Positions 16,377-26,031 of a stretch of DNA of 64,000 nucleotides are shown here, piece by piece (within the stretch, counting starts at the first letter, position 1; each line of letters starts with the position of its first letter). This stretch comes from Pseudoduganella umbonata (GTDB lineage Bacteria > Pseudomonadota > Gammaproteobacteria > Burkholderiales > Burkholderiaceae_D): NCBI RefSeq assembly GCF_014192225.1, contig NZ_JACHXS010000002.1, positions 434,001 through 498,000 of the forward strand, given 5' to 3'. The notes under the pieces were generated by a model. The model saw only the letters and a list, made by a program, of their open reading frames with translations. It did not search any database and was not told where the DNA came from. The position numbers and the translations under genes were made by a program.

Positions 16377-17288
16377 ATGTTCGATGCCATCATCGTGGGC
16401 GGCGGCTTTGCCGGCCTGTCGGCGGCGCTGCAACTGGCGCGGGCGCGGCGCAGCGTGCTGCTGGTCGACGCCGGCGCGCCGCGCAACCGGTTCGCCGCCA
16501 GCGCGCAGGGCTTCCTGGGGCACGACGGCAAGCCGCCGCAGCAGATCCGCGCCGAGGCCCGGCAGCAGCTGGCCCGCTATCCGACCGTGACGTTCGCGGA
16601 CGGGGCGGCCACCGCCGCCATCCAGTCGGAAGGCGGCTTTCTCGTGGCGATCGACAGCGTGGCCGGCGAGCGCCAGGAGCGCCAGGAACGCGGTAAGCGC
16701 CTCGTACTGGCCACCGGCGTGCGCGACGAACTGCCCGCGTTGCCGGGCCTGGCGGAGCGCTGGGGACACACCGTCATCCACTGCCCGTATTGCCATGGCT
16801 ATGAAGTGGCGGGCCAGCCGCTGGGCATCCTGGGCGGCGACGCGATGGCCGCGCACAAGGCGGCGATGATTCCGGACTGGGGACCGGCGACGCTGTTTAC
16901 GCAAGGCGGCGAAGAGCCGGCGGGGGAACAGGCCGCGCTGCTGGCGGCGCGCGGGGTCGCGATCGAGCGCACGCCCATCGTCGCGCTGCTGGGCAGCGCA
17001 CCGGGTCTCGATGCGGCGTGCCTGGCCGACGGCCGCGTGGTGCCGCTGGGCGCGCTGTTCGTGTCGCCGATGACGCTGCCGGCCAGTCCGCTCGCCGGGC
17101 AGCTGGGCTGCGCATTCGACGACGGGCCGTCCGGGCCGTACCTGCGCGTGGACGAGCGCAAGCAGACCACCGTGCCCGGCGTCTTCGCCGCCGGCGACGC
17201 GGCCACGCCGATGCATAGCGCGACGCTGGCATCCGCGGCCGGCATGCTGGCCGGCGTGCATGCGCACCAGTCGCTGGTGTTCGGCTAG
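16377..17288 (+). CDS. Thioredoxin-reductase-like FAD/NAD(P)-dependent oxidoreductase
   Basis: 303 residues, with AAGGAG at 16366-16371. The FAD-binding motif GGGFAGLSAALQLA starts at residue 8, and the redox-active disulfide CPYCHGYEV lies near residue 138. The second nucleotide domain (LGILGGDAMAAHKA) and the C-terminal GVFAAGDAATPM flavin motif are present. The length matches thioredoxin reductase-like enzymes of the YpdA/Trr group, which keep the CxxC but can use partners other than thioredoxin. Divergent Rrf2 regulator (15834-16277) points to control by redox or nitrosative stress. Confidence 0.87.
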   Translation: MFDAIIVGGGFAGLSAALQLARARRSVLLVDAGAPRNRFAASAQGFLGHDGKPPQQIRAEARQQLARYPTVTFADGAATAAIQSEGGFLVAIDSVAGERQERQERGKRLVLATGVRDELPALPGLAERWGHTVIHCPYCHGYEVAGQPLGILGGDAMAAHKAAMIPDWGPATLFTQGGEEPAGEQAALLAARGVAIERTPIVALLGSAPGLDAACLADGRVVPLGALFVSPMTLPASPLAGQLGCAFDDGPSGPYLRVDERKQTTVPGVFAAGDAATPMHSATLASAAGMLAGVHAHQSLVFG

Positions 17289-17393
17289 GGCGCCGCGAAG
17301 CGGGTCATCGCGATACGGTCGCGCCGTGCGCGGCGCGGGTCTGCTACTCTCGAATCCGCTGAAGCGGGGCGAACGAAGACAAGGAGAATGCAG

Positions 17394-17747
17394 ATGTCCG
17401 ATGCGAACAAGCGTGTGCTGCAACAGGCGAATGCGGCGGTCGCCGCCGGTGACAACGAAGGGTTCCTGTCGTACTGCGTGGACGATGTCGTCTGGTCCAC
17501 CGTGGGCGGCGAAACGCTGCACGGCAAGGAGGCGGTGCGCCGCCTGATGGCAAGGGAATACGTGCAGCCGCCCGTGTTTACCATGCGCGAACTGGTGGCC
17601 GAAGGCGATCATGTCATCGCCCTCGGCGAGATCGACAGCCGGGACGATGCCGGCAATACGGTGCACAACACCTACTGCGACGTGTGGCGGCTGCGTGACG
17701 GCAAGCTGGCCGAGCTCAGGGCATTCGTCATCCCGGTCGGACGCTAG
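17394..17747 (+). CDS. NTF2-like (SnoaL-type) protein
   Basis: 117 residues from the ATG at 17394. The ATG at 17388 lies only one base after GGAG (17383-17386), while 17394 has normal spacing. The sequence has the NTF2-like fold: helix QQANAAVAAGDNEGFLSYCVDDVVWS, the GKEAVRRLM loop, and the beta strands MRELVAEGDHVIALGEI...YCDVWRLRDGKLAELRAFV. Such proteins are small-molecule binding or isomerase folds, often with unknown substrate. It sits alone between the flavoprotein and the c-di-GMP genes. Confidence 0.72.
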   Translation: MSDANKRVLQQANAAVAAGDNEGFLSYCVDDVVWSTVGGETLHGKEAVRRLMAREYVQPPVFTMRELVAEGDHVIALGEIDSRDDAGNTVHNTYCDVWRLRDGKLAELRAFVIPVGR

Positions 17748-17835
17748 CGGGAGAACTGGCGGCAGGAACTGGCGGGAAGCCCGGCGAAGCACTGGAGGCC
17801 ACGGCCTCGCGTGCATGTGGTAATTTGGCAGCTAT

Positions 17836-17855
17836 CATACTTAACGTTACGTATG
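17836..17855. promoter_or_regulatory. Imperfect 20-bp palindrome upstream of the GAF-GGDEF-EAL gene
   Basis: CATACTTAACGTTACGTATG matches its own reverse complement at 18 of 20 positions and lies 45 bases upstream of the ATG at 17900. It is in an AT-rich island, unlike the surrounding sequence, and is a plausible operator or promoter element. No regulator is encoded immediately alongside. Confidence 0.4.
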
Positions 17856-17899
17856 GGTGAAATGCTGCATTTGTCCACGACAATTCCAAGGGCGATGAC

Positions 17900-19768
17900 A
17901 TGAACGACTATTCACGTCCGCCGCTGCCTGCCGATGAAGAAGGGAGGCTGGAGGCGCTCTATGCATCCCAGTTGCTCGATACGCTGCCTGAGGAGGTCTT
18001 CGACAGGCTCACGCGCATCGTCTGCGCATCGTTGAACGTGCCCGTCAGCCTGATCTCCCTCATCGACAAGGACCGGCAATGGTTCAAGTCGAGTTGCGGG
18101 CTGCAGGCGCGGGAAACGGGCAGGGATGTGTCCTTTTGCGGGCATGCCATCCTGTCCGATGAACCGTTCATCGTGACCGATACCAACCGCGACCCGCGCT
18201 TTGCGTCGAATCCCCTGGTCGTCGGCGCGCCGGGGATTCGATTCTATGCGGGCGTGCCCATTCATTCGGCGAATCATCGTATCGGCACGCTGTGCGTCAT
18301 CGACACGGTGCCGCGCGAACTGACTGCCGAGGAAATCCGGCTGCTGAAGTCGCTGGCCCGTACGGTCGAGGACCTGCTCCATTTGCGGCAGGCGACGATC
18401 GACTCGGTCGACGCCCTGAACAGCTGGACGATCACTTCCGCCGGGAGCGCGGGCGATCCCATGCAGTTCCTGAACGACCGGCTCGCGCGCGATCATCTGA
18501 CGGGGCTGCCGAGCAGGTATGCGATCGACAAGGCAATCCATGAGGCCCTGGCGCAAGGCACCGACGGTAACGCGAGCGGGTTGCTGGCGCTGATCGATAT
18601 CGACAACCTGTCGGCGATCAATGAAAGGCTGGGCCACGTCAGTGGCGACCGGCTCATTGCCGCGATCGGCGAGCGCCTGATCCTGGCCAGCGATCCCGGC
18701 GACGTGGCTGCCCGCATCGGCGGTGGCCTGTTTGCCTTCCTGTTGCGCCGCCAGCCCGATTTCCAGTCCGGTATCGCCCGTCTCGGCCACATCCATGAAG
18801 CGCTGAACCGGCTGGTCATCGGCGACGCCTTGACCGTGCCTTGCAGTATCACTACCGGCTACGTTCCGCTGGCAAGGGGCAGCGACGATGCGGCGGAGCT
18901 GCTCGATACCGCCCATGAGGCCGTGCGGCAGGCCAAGGCGCTCGGCCACGGGCTGATGTGCCAATACAATCGCGCGCTCAGCCGCCTGGGCCACCGTGCG
19001 CTCGGACATGACCTGCGCTCGGCCGCCCAGCGCGACGAGTTCTTCCTGGTCTACCAGGTCAAGACATGCCCCGGCACCATGCAGCCGACCGGTGTCGAAG
19101 CCCTGCTGCGCTGGCGTCATCCTGCGCTGGGCATCGTTCCGCCTGCCGACTTCATCCCGATCGCCGAGGAGAGCGGCATCATCGTCGAAGTCGGCCGATG
19201 GGCGCTTGTCGCCGCGTGCCGGCAAGCGTATCGGTGGTTCAGTGAAGGCAAGGCGTTTTCCGCAGTGGCGGTGAACCTGTCGCCCAGGCAGTTCCTGCAT
19301 GGCGACATCGTCGGGGCGGTCCGGTCGGCGCTGATCGACAGCGGGCTGCCGGCCAGCCTGCTGGAACTCGAACTGACGGAATCGGTCGCCGTTTGCGATG
19401 TCGAGCGCGCCATCGCGATCATGCAGGAGCTCAAGGGGATGGGTATCACCCTCAGCATCGATGATTTCGGCACCGGCTACTCCAGTCTTTCCTACCTGCT
19501 GCGCCTGCCGGTCGACAAGCTCAAGATCGACCGCGCCTTCATCGCCGGGCTGCGCGACGATGCGCGGTCCCAGGCCATCGTCAAAGGCGTCATCGACATC
19601 TGCGAGGGCCTGGGTATCGACGTCATTGCCGAGGGTGTCGAAACAGCGGATCAGGTGGCGCTGCTGATGAAGCTGGGCTGCCAGGAAATGCAGGGGTTCT
19701 ACTTTGGACGGCCCATGACACCGGCGCAGCTGGACCAGGCCTCCGCCTTCTCTGCGAGCGAGGCATGA
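17900..19768 (+). CDS. GAF - degenerate GGDEF - EAL cyclic-di-GMP phosphodiesterase
   Basis: 622 residues, soluble. Residues about 25-165 are a GAF sensor (FDRLTRIVCASLNVPVSLISLIDKDRQWFKS, FCGHAIL, AGVPIHSANHRIGTLCVID). Residues about 190-330 are a GGDEF fold in which the signature has become IGGGLFAF, so cyclase activity is unlikely; it may bind GTP. Residues about 355-605 are an EAL domain with the catalytic features kept: GVEALLRWRHP, ELTESVA, DDFGTGYSSLSYL, KIDRAFI, AEGVET. It should therefore hydrolyse c-di-GMP under GAF control. The next gene, 118 bp away, is a diguanylate cyclase, giving an opposing pair. Confidence 0.9.
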   Translation: MNDYSRPPLPADEEGRLEALYASQLLDTLPEEVFDRLTRIVCASLNVPVSLISLIDKDRQWFKSSCGLQARETGRDVSFCGHAILSDEPFIVTDTNRDPRFASNPLVVGAPGIRFYAGVPIHSANHRIGTLCVIDTVPRELTAEEIRLLKSLARTVEDLLHLRQATIDSVDALNSWTITSAGSAGDPMQFLNDRLARDHLTGLPSRYAIDKAIHEALAQGTDGNASGLLALIDIDNLSAINERLGHVSGDRLIAAIGERLILASDPGDVAARIGGGLFAFLLRRQPDFQSGIARLGHIHEALNRLVIGDALTVPCSITTGYVPLARGSDDAAELLDTAHEAVRQAKALGHGLMCQYNRALSRLGHRALGHDLRSAAQRDEFFLVYQVKTCPGTMQPTGVEALLRWRHPALGIVPPADFIPIAEESGIIVEVGRWALVAACRQAYRWFSEGKAFSAVAVNLSPRQFLHGDIVGAVRSALIDSGLPASLLELELTESVAVCDVERAIAIMQELKGMGITLSIDDFGTGYSSLSYLLRLPVDKLKIDRAFIAGLRDDARSQAIVKGVIDICEGLGIDVIAEGVETADQVALLMKLGCQEMQGFYFGRPMTPAQLDQASAFSASEA

Positions 19769-19886
19769 CCGGTCATCCGCACGGGACCGGAGGCGTGTAC
19801 GGCCCCGCAGCGCACCTGGCCGGCATGCCTGCGCCGCTTTCGGAGGCTGGTGCCCGTATCTGCGAATCTTCCTGGAAAGAGGCTGT

Positions 19887-22337
19887 TTGAACCTGCAACG
19901 GTTGTTAGGGGCGACCCTGTTAGTCCTGGGAGCCAACACCATGCTCGGCTGGCTCCTGCAGGTGCCGGGCATGGTGAGTATCGTGCACGGGCTCGTGCCG
20001 ATGGTGTTCAACACCGGCCTGGGTTTCGCCCTGGCTGGACTTGCCCTGATGCTCGGCGACCATGCCAGGGGCGTGCCGCGCACCCTCATCGGCTGGTTCC
20101 TGCTGATCCTGTGCAGCATGACCCTGGTGGAACACATGCGCGACGCCAGCCTTGGCATCGACATGGCATGGGTGCACCACTGGCTCGACTATGGCAATAC
20201 CCGCCCCGGCCGCATGGCACCCAATACCGCACTGGGATTCATGCTGTTCGGTGCCGTGAATATTGTCTTGCGGCGGGTGGATACGCGCGCAAAGGCCTAT
20301 TTCGTCGTGGTGCTGACCTTTTGCGTCCTGACCATTGGCCTGACGGGGCTGATCGGCTACCTGCTCGCGCCCGACCTGCTGTTCGGCTGGTCGCGCTCGG
20401 CGAGGATGGCGATCCATACCGCATGCGGCATGATTGCCGCCGCCATCGGGCTGTGGGCGAGCTGGTTCGCTGCCGGCTGGTTTGCCGGCCCCGCCTACTT
20501 TACCGAGGCGGCAAAAGTGCGCGTGCTGGGGACTGCGATCCTCATTGTCGTGACGACCACCGTGGGGCTCACCGGATTCGTGCTCATGCAGGAGTCGCTG
20601 GAGAGGGCCATCGAAGGCCGCCTCCGTTCCGTGGTGCAGGGCAGGGCGCCCTGGCTGGCCACGATCACCGGAGAAATCGTCCAGCATGCGAAGACCGAAC
20701 TGCGGATGGTCGGCGCGGTCGATGCGGCCCTTCCCATGCTGCTTGGACGTCCGCTGGGCAGCCATGAAGGCACCTTTGACGACGTGGCGAGGCGCCTCCT
20801 TGCCGAAGGTTATCCGCATGTTGCCGTCGAAGATGCGGCGCGGCGCGTCGTGAACGAAATGGGCGAATTCGAAGCGCCTGCCAGGTTCGCCGCTCCGCTC
20901 GATAACGACGGTACCGAGCTGGTGTGGAACGGCATACAGATGCTGCGGGTGCGCGTGCCTGTCATGCAGGACGGGCGGCTGATCGGCTATGTCCGCCTCG
21001 ACAGGTCGCTGGAAGCGTTCAACCGCTCGCTGTTCGATGTTGCCACACTGGGGCGCAGCGCCGAGCTGTCCGCATGCATCCGGCAGCGGGACGAACTGGT
21101 CTGCCTGCCGAACAGCCGCAACGAAAACGTGTTCCATATCGATCTGCGTGCCGGTCGAGGCAAGCAGAAGTTACCGATGGAATATGCGCTGGAGGGCAAA
21201 ACCGGCGTCGTCTATGCGCACGATTACCGCCGCAACAATGTCGTCGCCGCATATGGCCCGATATTCCCGGGCCTGGGTCTCGTGGCAAAGCAGGACACCG
21301 TCGAGGCTTACAGCGTGATTCGCGGCGCACTCGAATTCGGTGCGCCGGTCATCGTGCTGATCTCCATTGCCGGTGCCTTTGCGCTGTATTCGCAGATGGA
21401 TCCGCTGGTCACCCGCATGCACGAATCGGAAGCGCGCGCCGAACGCGCCGCCACCGAGATCCGCACGCTGATGTCCGCGGTGGGCGAGGGGATCATCACG
21501 ATCGACGGCAGGGGGCGCATACGGGAGGCCAATCCGGCTGCCAGCAGCATATTCGGTTACGAAGGCAATGAACTCGTCGGCCAGGACGTGGCCACGCTGA
21601 TACCGCCGGAGTCGCGCGCGGCGCATGAAAGCGGGCTGGCCCGTGCAGCGGCCGGCGGACCGCCGCGGCTGATCGGAACGCCCAACGTCAAGGTCGAAGG
21701 GCTGCGCAAGGACGGCACGCGGTTTGCGCTCGAGCTGACGATCACGGCTGCGTCGGTAGGGTCCGAACGCCAGTTCGTCGGCATCATGCGCGACATCACC
21801 GAGCGGCTGGCGCTCGAACAGAAGCTCGAACGGATGGCGCAATACGATTCGCTGACCGGCCTTGCCAACCGCAGCCTGTTCAACGACAGGTTGCGTATCG
21901 CCTTGGCGCGCAGCCATCGCAATCGCTGTGCGCTGGCGCTGATGTTCATCGACCTGGATGGGTTCAAGCGGGTCAATGACACGATGGGCCATCACGCGGG
22001 GGACGAGCTGCTGGTCGCGGTCGCGGGGCGCATGACCGCGGCGGTACGCAGCACCGATACCGTGGCCCGCCTCGGCGGCGACGAATTCACCGTCATCCTC
22101 GAGGATATGAAGCAGCCGGCCCATGAAGCCGCCGGCGCTGTCGCCGGGAAGATCGTGGGCGAAATGCAGGCGCCGTTCGAGATCGGCGGCCGGACGACGC
22201 GCATCGGCGCCAGCGTGGGCCTGGTCGTACTGGAGGCCGACGATCCGAAAGACGATATCGAGGCCATCATCCAGCTGGCCGACCAGCGCATGTACCAGGC
22301 AAAACTGGGCGGCAAGAACCGCGTCGTCGCGCTGTAG
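19887..22337 (+). CDS. Membrane PAS-GGDEF diguanylate cyclase
   Basis: 816 residues from a TTG preceded by GGAAAGAGG at 19874-19882; no better ATG lies close by. Residues 1-215 contain about seven hydrophobic segments (GLGFALAGLALML, FLLILCSMTLV, LTFCVLTIGLTGLIGYLL, GMIAAAIGLWASWFA and others). A further segment begins near 217 and is followed by a periplasmic domain to about 480, and then another membrane segment (VIVLISIAGAFALYSQM). PAS (about 520-640) is followed by GGDEF (about 655-810) with RLGGDEF intact and RSTD five residues before it, the product-inhibition I-site. It should make c-di-GMP in response to an external or membrane signal. Confidence 0.9.
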   Translation: MNLQRLLGATLLVLGANTMLGWLLQVPGMVSIVHGLVPMVFNTGLGFALAGLALMLGDHARGVPRTLIGWFLLILCSMTLVEHMRDASLGIDMAWVHHWLDYGNTRPGRMAPNTALGFMLFGAVNIVLRRVDTRAKAYFVVVLTFCVLTIGLTGLIGYLLAPDLLFGWSRSARMAIHTACGMIAAAIGLWASWFAAGWFAGPAYFTEAAKVRVLGTAILIVVTTTVGLTGFVLMQESLERAIEGRLRSVVQGRAPWLATITGEIVQHAKTELRMVGAVDAALPMLLGRPLGSHEGTFDDVARRLLAEGYPHVAVEDAARRVVNEMGEFEAPARFAAPLDNDGTELVWNGIQMLRVRVPVMQDGRLIGYVRLDRSLEAFNRSLFDVATLGRSAELSACIRQRDELVCLPNSRNENVFHIDLRAGRGKQKLPMEYALEGKTGVVYAHDYRRNNVVAAYGPIFPGLGLVAKQDTVEAYSVIRGALEFGAPVIVLISIAGAFALYSQMDPLVTRMHESEARAERAATEIRTLMSAVGEGIITIDGRGRIREANPAASSIFGYEGNELVGQDVATLIPPESRAAHESGLARAAAGGPPRLIGTPNVKVEGLRKDGTRFALELTITAASVGSERQFVGIMRDITERLALEQKLERMAQYDSLTGLANRSLFNDRLRIALARSHRNRCALALMFIDLDGFKRVNDTMGHHAGDELLVAVAGRMTAAVRSTDTVARLGGDEFTVILEDMKQPAHEAAGAVAGKIVGEMQAPFEIGGRTTRIGASVGLVVLEADDPKDDIEAIIQLADQRMYQAKLGGKNRVVAL

Positions 22338-22364
22338 CGAGGCAGGACTGGAGGCTGCCGGCCG

Positions 22365-23330
22365 TTATCGGTGCCGGTCCGGCTGCCGGCTTTCGCCGCC
22401 ACTGCGGGCTGGCTGGCGCAACCCGCCGAAGCGTTCGAAGAATGCCGGCCCGGCATCCGGCACATCCGGCTGCTCCTGCCGCAGCGCGTCCAGCACGTAC
22501 TCTTCGGCGGGTGCGTACGTCGACAGGTACAGCTCGCGCGCCAGCGCATAGGCGGCGGCGCCTGGCCACGGCTCGGGCAGCAGCTCGACAGGCAATTGCG
22601 GATCGTGCAGCTGCACGCGCCGGTAGGCGTGGATCAGCAGCGTGCGCACGACGAATGCGCGTTCGGCCGCGACGCCACCGCCGGCGAGCAGCGCGCGCAG
22701 CGGCGCGAACCGTTCGATGAAGTTCTCGTAGCCCGCCGCCACCTCCCGCAGATCCCAGCCCTCGGCGACCAGGTCCGCCAGCGGCTTGCCCTGCACGCCG
22801 GGCAGCTGGGCGGCCTGCACGACATATACCTTGCCGCGCATGCCGAGCCGGCCGAGCAGGTCGTCGAGCGCCTCGGCATCGCCGGCGGGGTGCCCCGCGA
22901 TGCCCGGCGCCACCATGCTGTAGCCCTCCCACAGCAGTTCCTTGCGCAGCGCGGCCCGTTCGGGCGTCGACAGGCCGTTGGTGCCCAGCACGAACGTCCA
23001 GCTGCCATGCCAGTGCACATTGGGCGCCGCGTACACGCGCCGGAACGCGCGGGCGAAGCGCTGCGCCGCCGCCGGGGTGATCGTGTAATGGCTGCGCCGC
23101 CCGTCGCGCTGAGAGACCAGCCAGCCCTCCTGCGCCAGCCGGAACACCGAGGTGCGCAGCAGCCGGTCGTTCACGCCGAACGGCGCCAGCAGGCCGATCA
23201 GGCTGCCCAGCCAGGCCAGGCCGCCGTGGGGCACGACCGTATCGCCGAAGACCGTCATCACCAGCGATTTCGCGCGGGGCGGGTCTTCTTGCAGGAAGCG
23301 GGTAATCCAGGCAGTCAAGTCATCGTTCAT
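22365..23330 (-). CDS. paaX: PaaX family repressor of phenylacetate degradation
   Basis: 321 residues. The N-terminal winged helix ([65 protein letters not shown]) is characteristic of PaaX, as are [12 protein letters not shown] and the C-terminal [17 protein letters not shown]. PaaX represses the paa genes and is released by phenylacetyl-CoA. It is divergent from paaA with a 115-bp shared control region carrying an inverted repeat over the paaA promoter. The convergent 3' end is 27 bp from the diguanylate cyclase. Start chosen at 23330 on family length; the ribosome site is weak. Confidence 0.9.
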   Translation of the reverse strand: MNDDLTAWITRFLQEDPPRAKSLVMTVFGDTVVPHGGLAWLGSLIGLLAPFGVNDRLLRTSVFRLAQEGWLVSQRDGRRSHYTITPAAAQRFARAFRRVYAAPNVHWHGSWTFVLGTNGLSTPERAALRKELLWEGYSMVAPGIAGHPAGDAEALDDLLGRLGMRGKVYVVQAAQLPGVQGKPLADLVAEGWDLREVAAGYENFIERFAPLRALLAGGGVAAERAFVVRTLLIHAYRRVQLHDPQLPVELLPEPWPGAAAYALARELYLSTYAPAEEYVLDALRQEQPDVPDAGPAFFERFGGLRQPARSGGESRQPDRHR

Positions 23331-23373
23331 GCCGCCATTGTACCGAGCCGGACACGATACGGGCTTTCAACAT

Positions 23374-23417
23374 GACACACAAAAACAGCTTGCAAATAAA
23401 ATTGTGTATCGTATTAT
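23374..23417 (+). promoter_or_regulatory. paaA promoter with candidate PaaX operator
   Basis: A sigma-70-type promoter can be read: TTGCAA at 23390-23395, a 16-bp spacer and TATTAT at 23412-23417. Inverted repeat arms GACACACAA (23374-23382) and TTGTGTATC (23402-23410) flank or overlap the -35 and spacer. They match in seven of nine pairs with flanking bases also similar, and repression at this spot fits PaaX. The operator assignment is inference. Confidence 0.5.
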
Positions 23418-23445
23418 GGCTGGAAAGTACACGGAGGAGACAAGC

Positions 23446-24435
<990 letters not shown>

Positions 24436-24445
24436 GGAGACAGCA

Positions 24446-24730
24446 ATGAGCAAGGAATGGCCCCTGTGGGAAGTCTTCATCCGCAGCCAGCATGGCCTGG
24501 CCCACAAGCACGTGGGCAGCCTGCACGCGCCGGACGCGGCGATGGCGCTCAATAACGCCCGCGACGTCTACACGCGCCGCAACGAAGGCGTGTCGATCTG
24601 GGTGGTGCGCGCGGCGGACATCGTGGCCAGCAGCCCGTTCGACAAGGAGGCGCTGTTCGAGCCCGCCAACAGCAAGGTGTACCGCCACCCCACCTTCTTC
24701 CCGATGCCGGAAGAAGTGAAGAACCTGTAA
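24446..24730 (+). CDS. paaB: 1,2-phenylacetyl-CoA epoxidase subunit PaaB
   Basis: 94 residues from the ATG at 24446 (GAGGAGAC ahead). MSKEWPLWEVFIRSQHGLAHKHVGSLHAPDAAMALNNARDVYTRRNEG is the conserved PaaB sequence. PaaB bridges PaaAC heterodimers in the epoxidase complex and is required for activity. It follows paaA by 10 bp and precedes paaC by 8 bp. Confidence 0.95.
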   Translation: MSKEWPLWEVFIRSQHGLAHKHVGSLHAPDAAMALNNARDVYTRRNEGVSIWVVRAADIVASSPFDKEALFEPANSKVYRHPTFFPMPEEVKNL

Positions 24731-24738
24731 GGCCGCCC

Positions 24739-25491
24739 ATGGATGCGAAAGTTCAATACCTGCTGCGCCTGGGCGACAATGCCCTGGTGCTGAGCCAGCG
24801 CCTGTCCGAACTGTGCGGCAAGGGCCCGGCGCTGGAAGAAGACATGGCGCTGACCAACGTGGCGCTCGACCTGCTGGGCCAGGCGCGCCTGTGGCTGACC
24901 CATGCGGGCGAGCTCGAAGGGCGTGGCCGCGACGAGGATGCGCTGGCCTACCTGCGCGACGCGCACGATTTCCACAACGTGCTGCTGGTCGAGCAGCCGA
25001 ACGGCAATTACGCGCACACGCTGGTGCGCCAGTTCTATTTCGATGCCTGGCACTATTTCCAGGTCGGCGCGCTGGCGCAGTCGGCCGACGTGCGCATCGC
25101 GGAAATCGCCGCCAAATCGCTGAAGGAAATCACCTACCACCTGCGCCGCAGCGGCGACCTGGTGGTCCGCCTCGGCGACGGCACGGCGCTCAGCCACGAG
25201 TACACGCAGACCGCGGCCGACGAGCTGTGGATGTACACCGGCGAAGCCTTCCAGTACGACGCCATCGACGAACAGATGGCCGCCGCCGGCATCGCGCCGC
25301 CCGCCGCCACGCTGCGCGCCCAGTGGCTGGCCCACGTGGGCGACATCTTCGCCGAGGCAACGCTGGCGATGCCGTCGCCCGATGCCTGGATGCAGAAGGG
25401 CGGCAAGACCGGCCGCCACAGCGAACACCTGGGCTACCTGCTGGCGGAGATGCAGTTCCTGCAGCGCGCCTATCCCGGGGCGGCGTGGTGA
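24739..25491 (+). CDS. paaC: 1,2-phenylacetyl-CoA epoxidase subunit PaaC
   Basis: 250 residues. It is the ferritin-like structural partner of PaaA; the helices ALVLSQRLSELCGKGPALEEDMALTNVALDLLGQARLWLTHAGELEG and YAHTLVRQFYFDAWHYFQ are typical. PaaC has lost the diiron ligands of PaaA in this family and stabilises the catalytic subunit. The gene's TGA is directly before paaD (GTGA / ATG at 25494), so translation is coupled. Confidence 0.93.
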   Translation: MDAKVQYLLRLGDNALVLSQRLSELCGKGPALEEDMALTNVALDLLGQARLWLTHAGELEGRGRDEDALAYLRDAHDFHNVLLVEQPNGNYAHTLVRQFYFDAWHYFQVGALAQSADVRIAEIAAKSLKEITYHLRRSGDLVVRLGDGTALSHEYTQTAADELWMYTGEAFQYDAIDEQMAAAGIAPPAATLRAQWLAHVGDIFAEATLAMPSPDAWMQKGGKTGRHSEHLGYLLAEMQFLQRAYPGAAW

Positions 25492-25493
25492 CG

Positions 25494-26030
25494 ATGACGG
25501 TCATGCCTGCGGAGCTGGACCAAGCCGCCGTGTGGGCCTGGCTCGCCGACGTTGCCGATCCGGAGATCCCCGTGATCTCGGTGGTCGACCTGGGCATCGT
25601 GCGCGCCGTCGAGGTCGCGCACGACAGCGTCACCGTCACGCTCACGCCCACGTATTCCGGCTGCCCGGCCACGCACGTCATCGAGGCGGCCGTGCGCGAG
25701 GCGCTGCAGGCGCACGTCGAAGATGTCCGCATCGTCACGCGGCTGTCGCCGGCATGGACGACCGACTGGCTCAGCGACGAAGGCCGGCGCAAGCTGCAGG
25801 GCTACGGCATCGCCCCGCCGGCGCAGCAGGTGATCGACATCTCCGCCCTGCGCGGCGGGCTGGCCGCGGCAGTCTCCCGCCGCGCAGGGATCGGGCCCAC
25901 CGCGGTTCCTTGCCCGCACTGCGGTTCCACCCACACGGAGCTGACGAGCCAGTTCGGCTCCACGCCCTGCAAGGCGCTGTACCGGTGCCGCGCCTGCCGC
26001 GAACCGTTCGATTACTTCAAGTGCCACTGA
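25494..26030 (+). CDS. paaD: Phenylacetate epoxidase assembly protein PaaD (MIP18/SufT-like)
   Basis: 178 residues from the ATG at 25494; a GTG at 25488 overlaps paaC and is an alternative. The N-terminal part (DPEIPVISVVDLGIVRAVEV...VTLTPTYSGCPATHVI) is the MIP18/DUF59 fold with the conserved Cys of TYSGCPA. The C-terminus has a zinc- or cluster-binding pattern: CPHCGS, then CKALYRCRACREPFDYFKCH. It is thought to help build the iron site or the Fe-S cluster of PaaE. Stop is one base before paaE. Confidence 0.9.
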   Translation: MTVMPAELDQAAVWAWLADVADPEIPVISVVDLGIVRAVEVAHDSVTVTLTPTYSGCPATHVIEAAVREALQAHVEDVRIVTRLSPAWTTDWLSDEGRRKLQGYGIAPPAQQVIDISALRGGLAAAVSRRAGIGPTAVPCPHCGSTHTELTSQFGSTPCKALYRCRACREPFDYFKCH

Positions 26031-26031
26031 C

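Noticed and set aside
15834..17816. 660-codon minus-strand frame
   Set aside because: Only the last 147 codons (from 16277) are the Rrf2 gene; the rest overlaps the flavoprotein gene in reverse.
19773..19886. Frame starting at 19850 as a separate gene
   Set aside because: It is out of frame with the membrane DGC, which has a full set of domains; the alternative is Arg-rich shadow sequence.
17912..20164. Long minus-strand frame (750 codons) opposite the c-di-GMP genes
   Set aside because: It is a shadow of the GAF-GGDEF-EAL gene; the plus-strand protein has complete domains with catalytic motifs while this one is low-character and Arg/His-rich.
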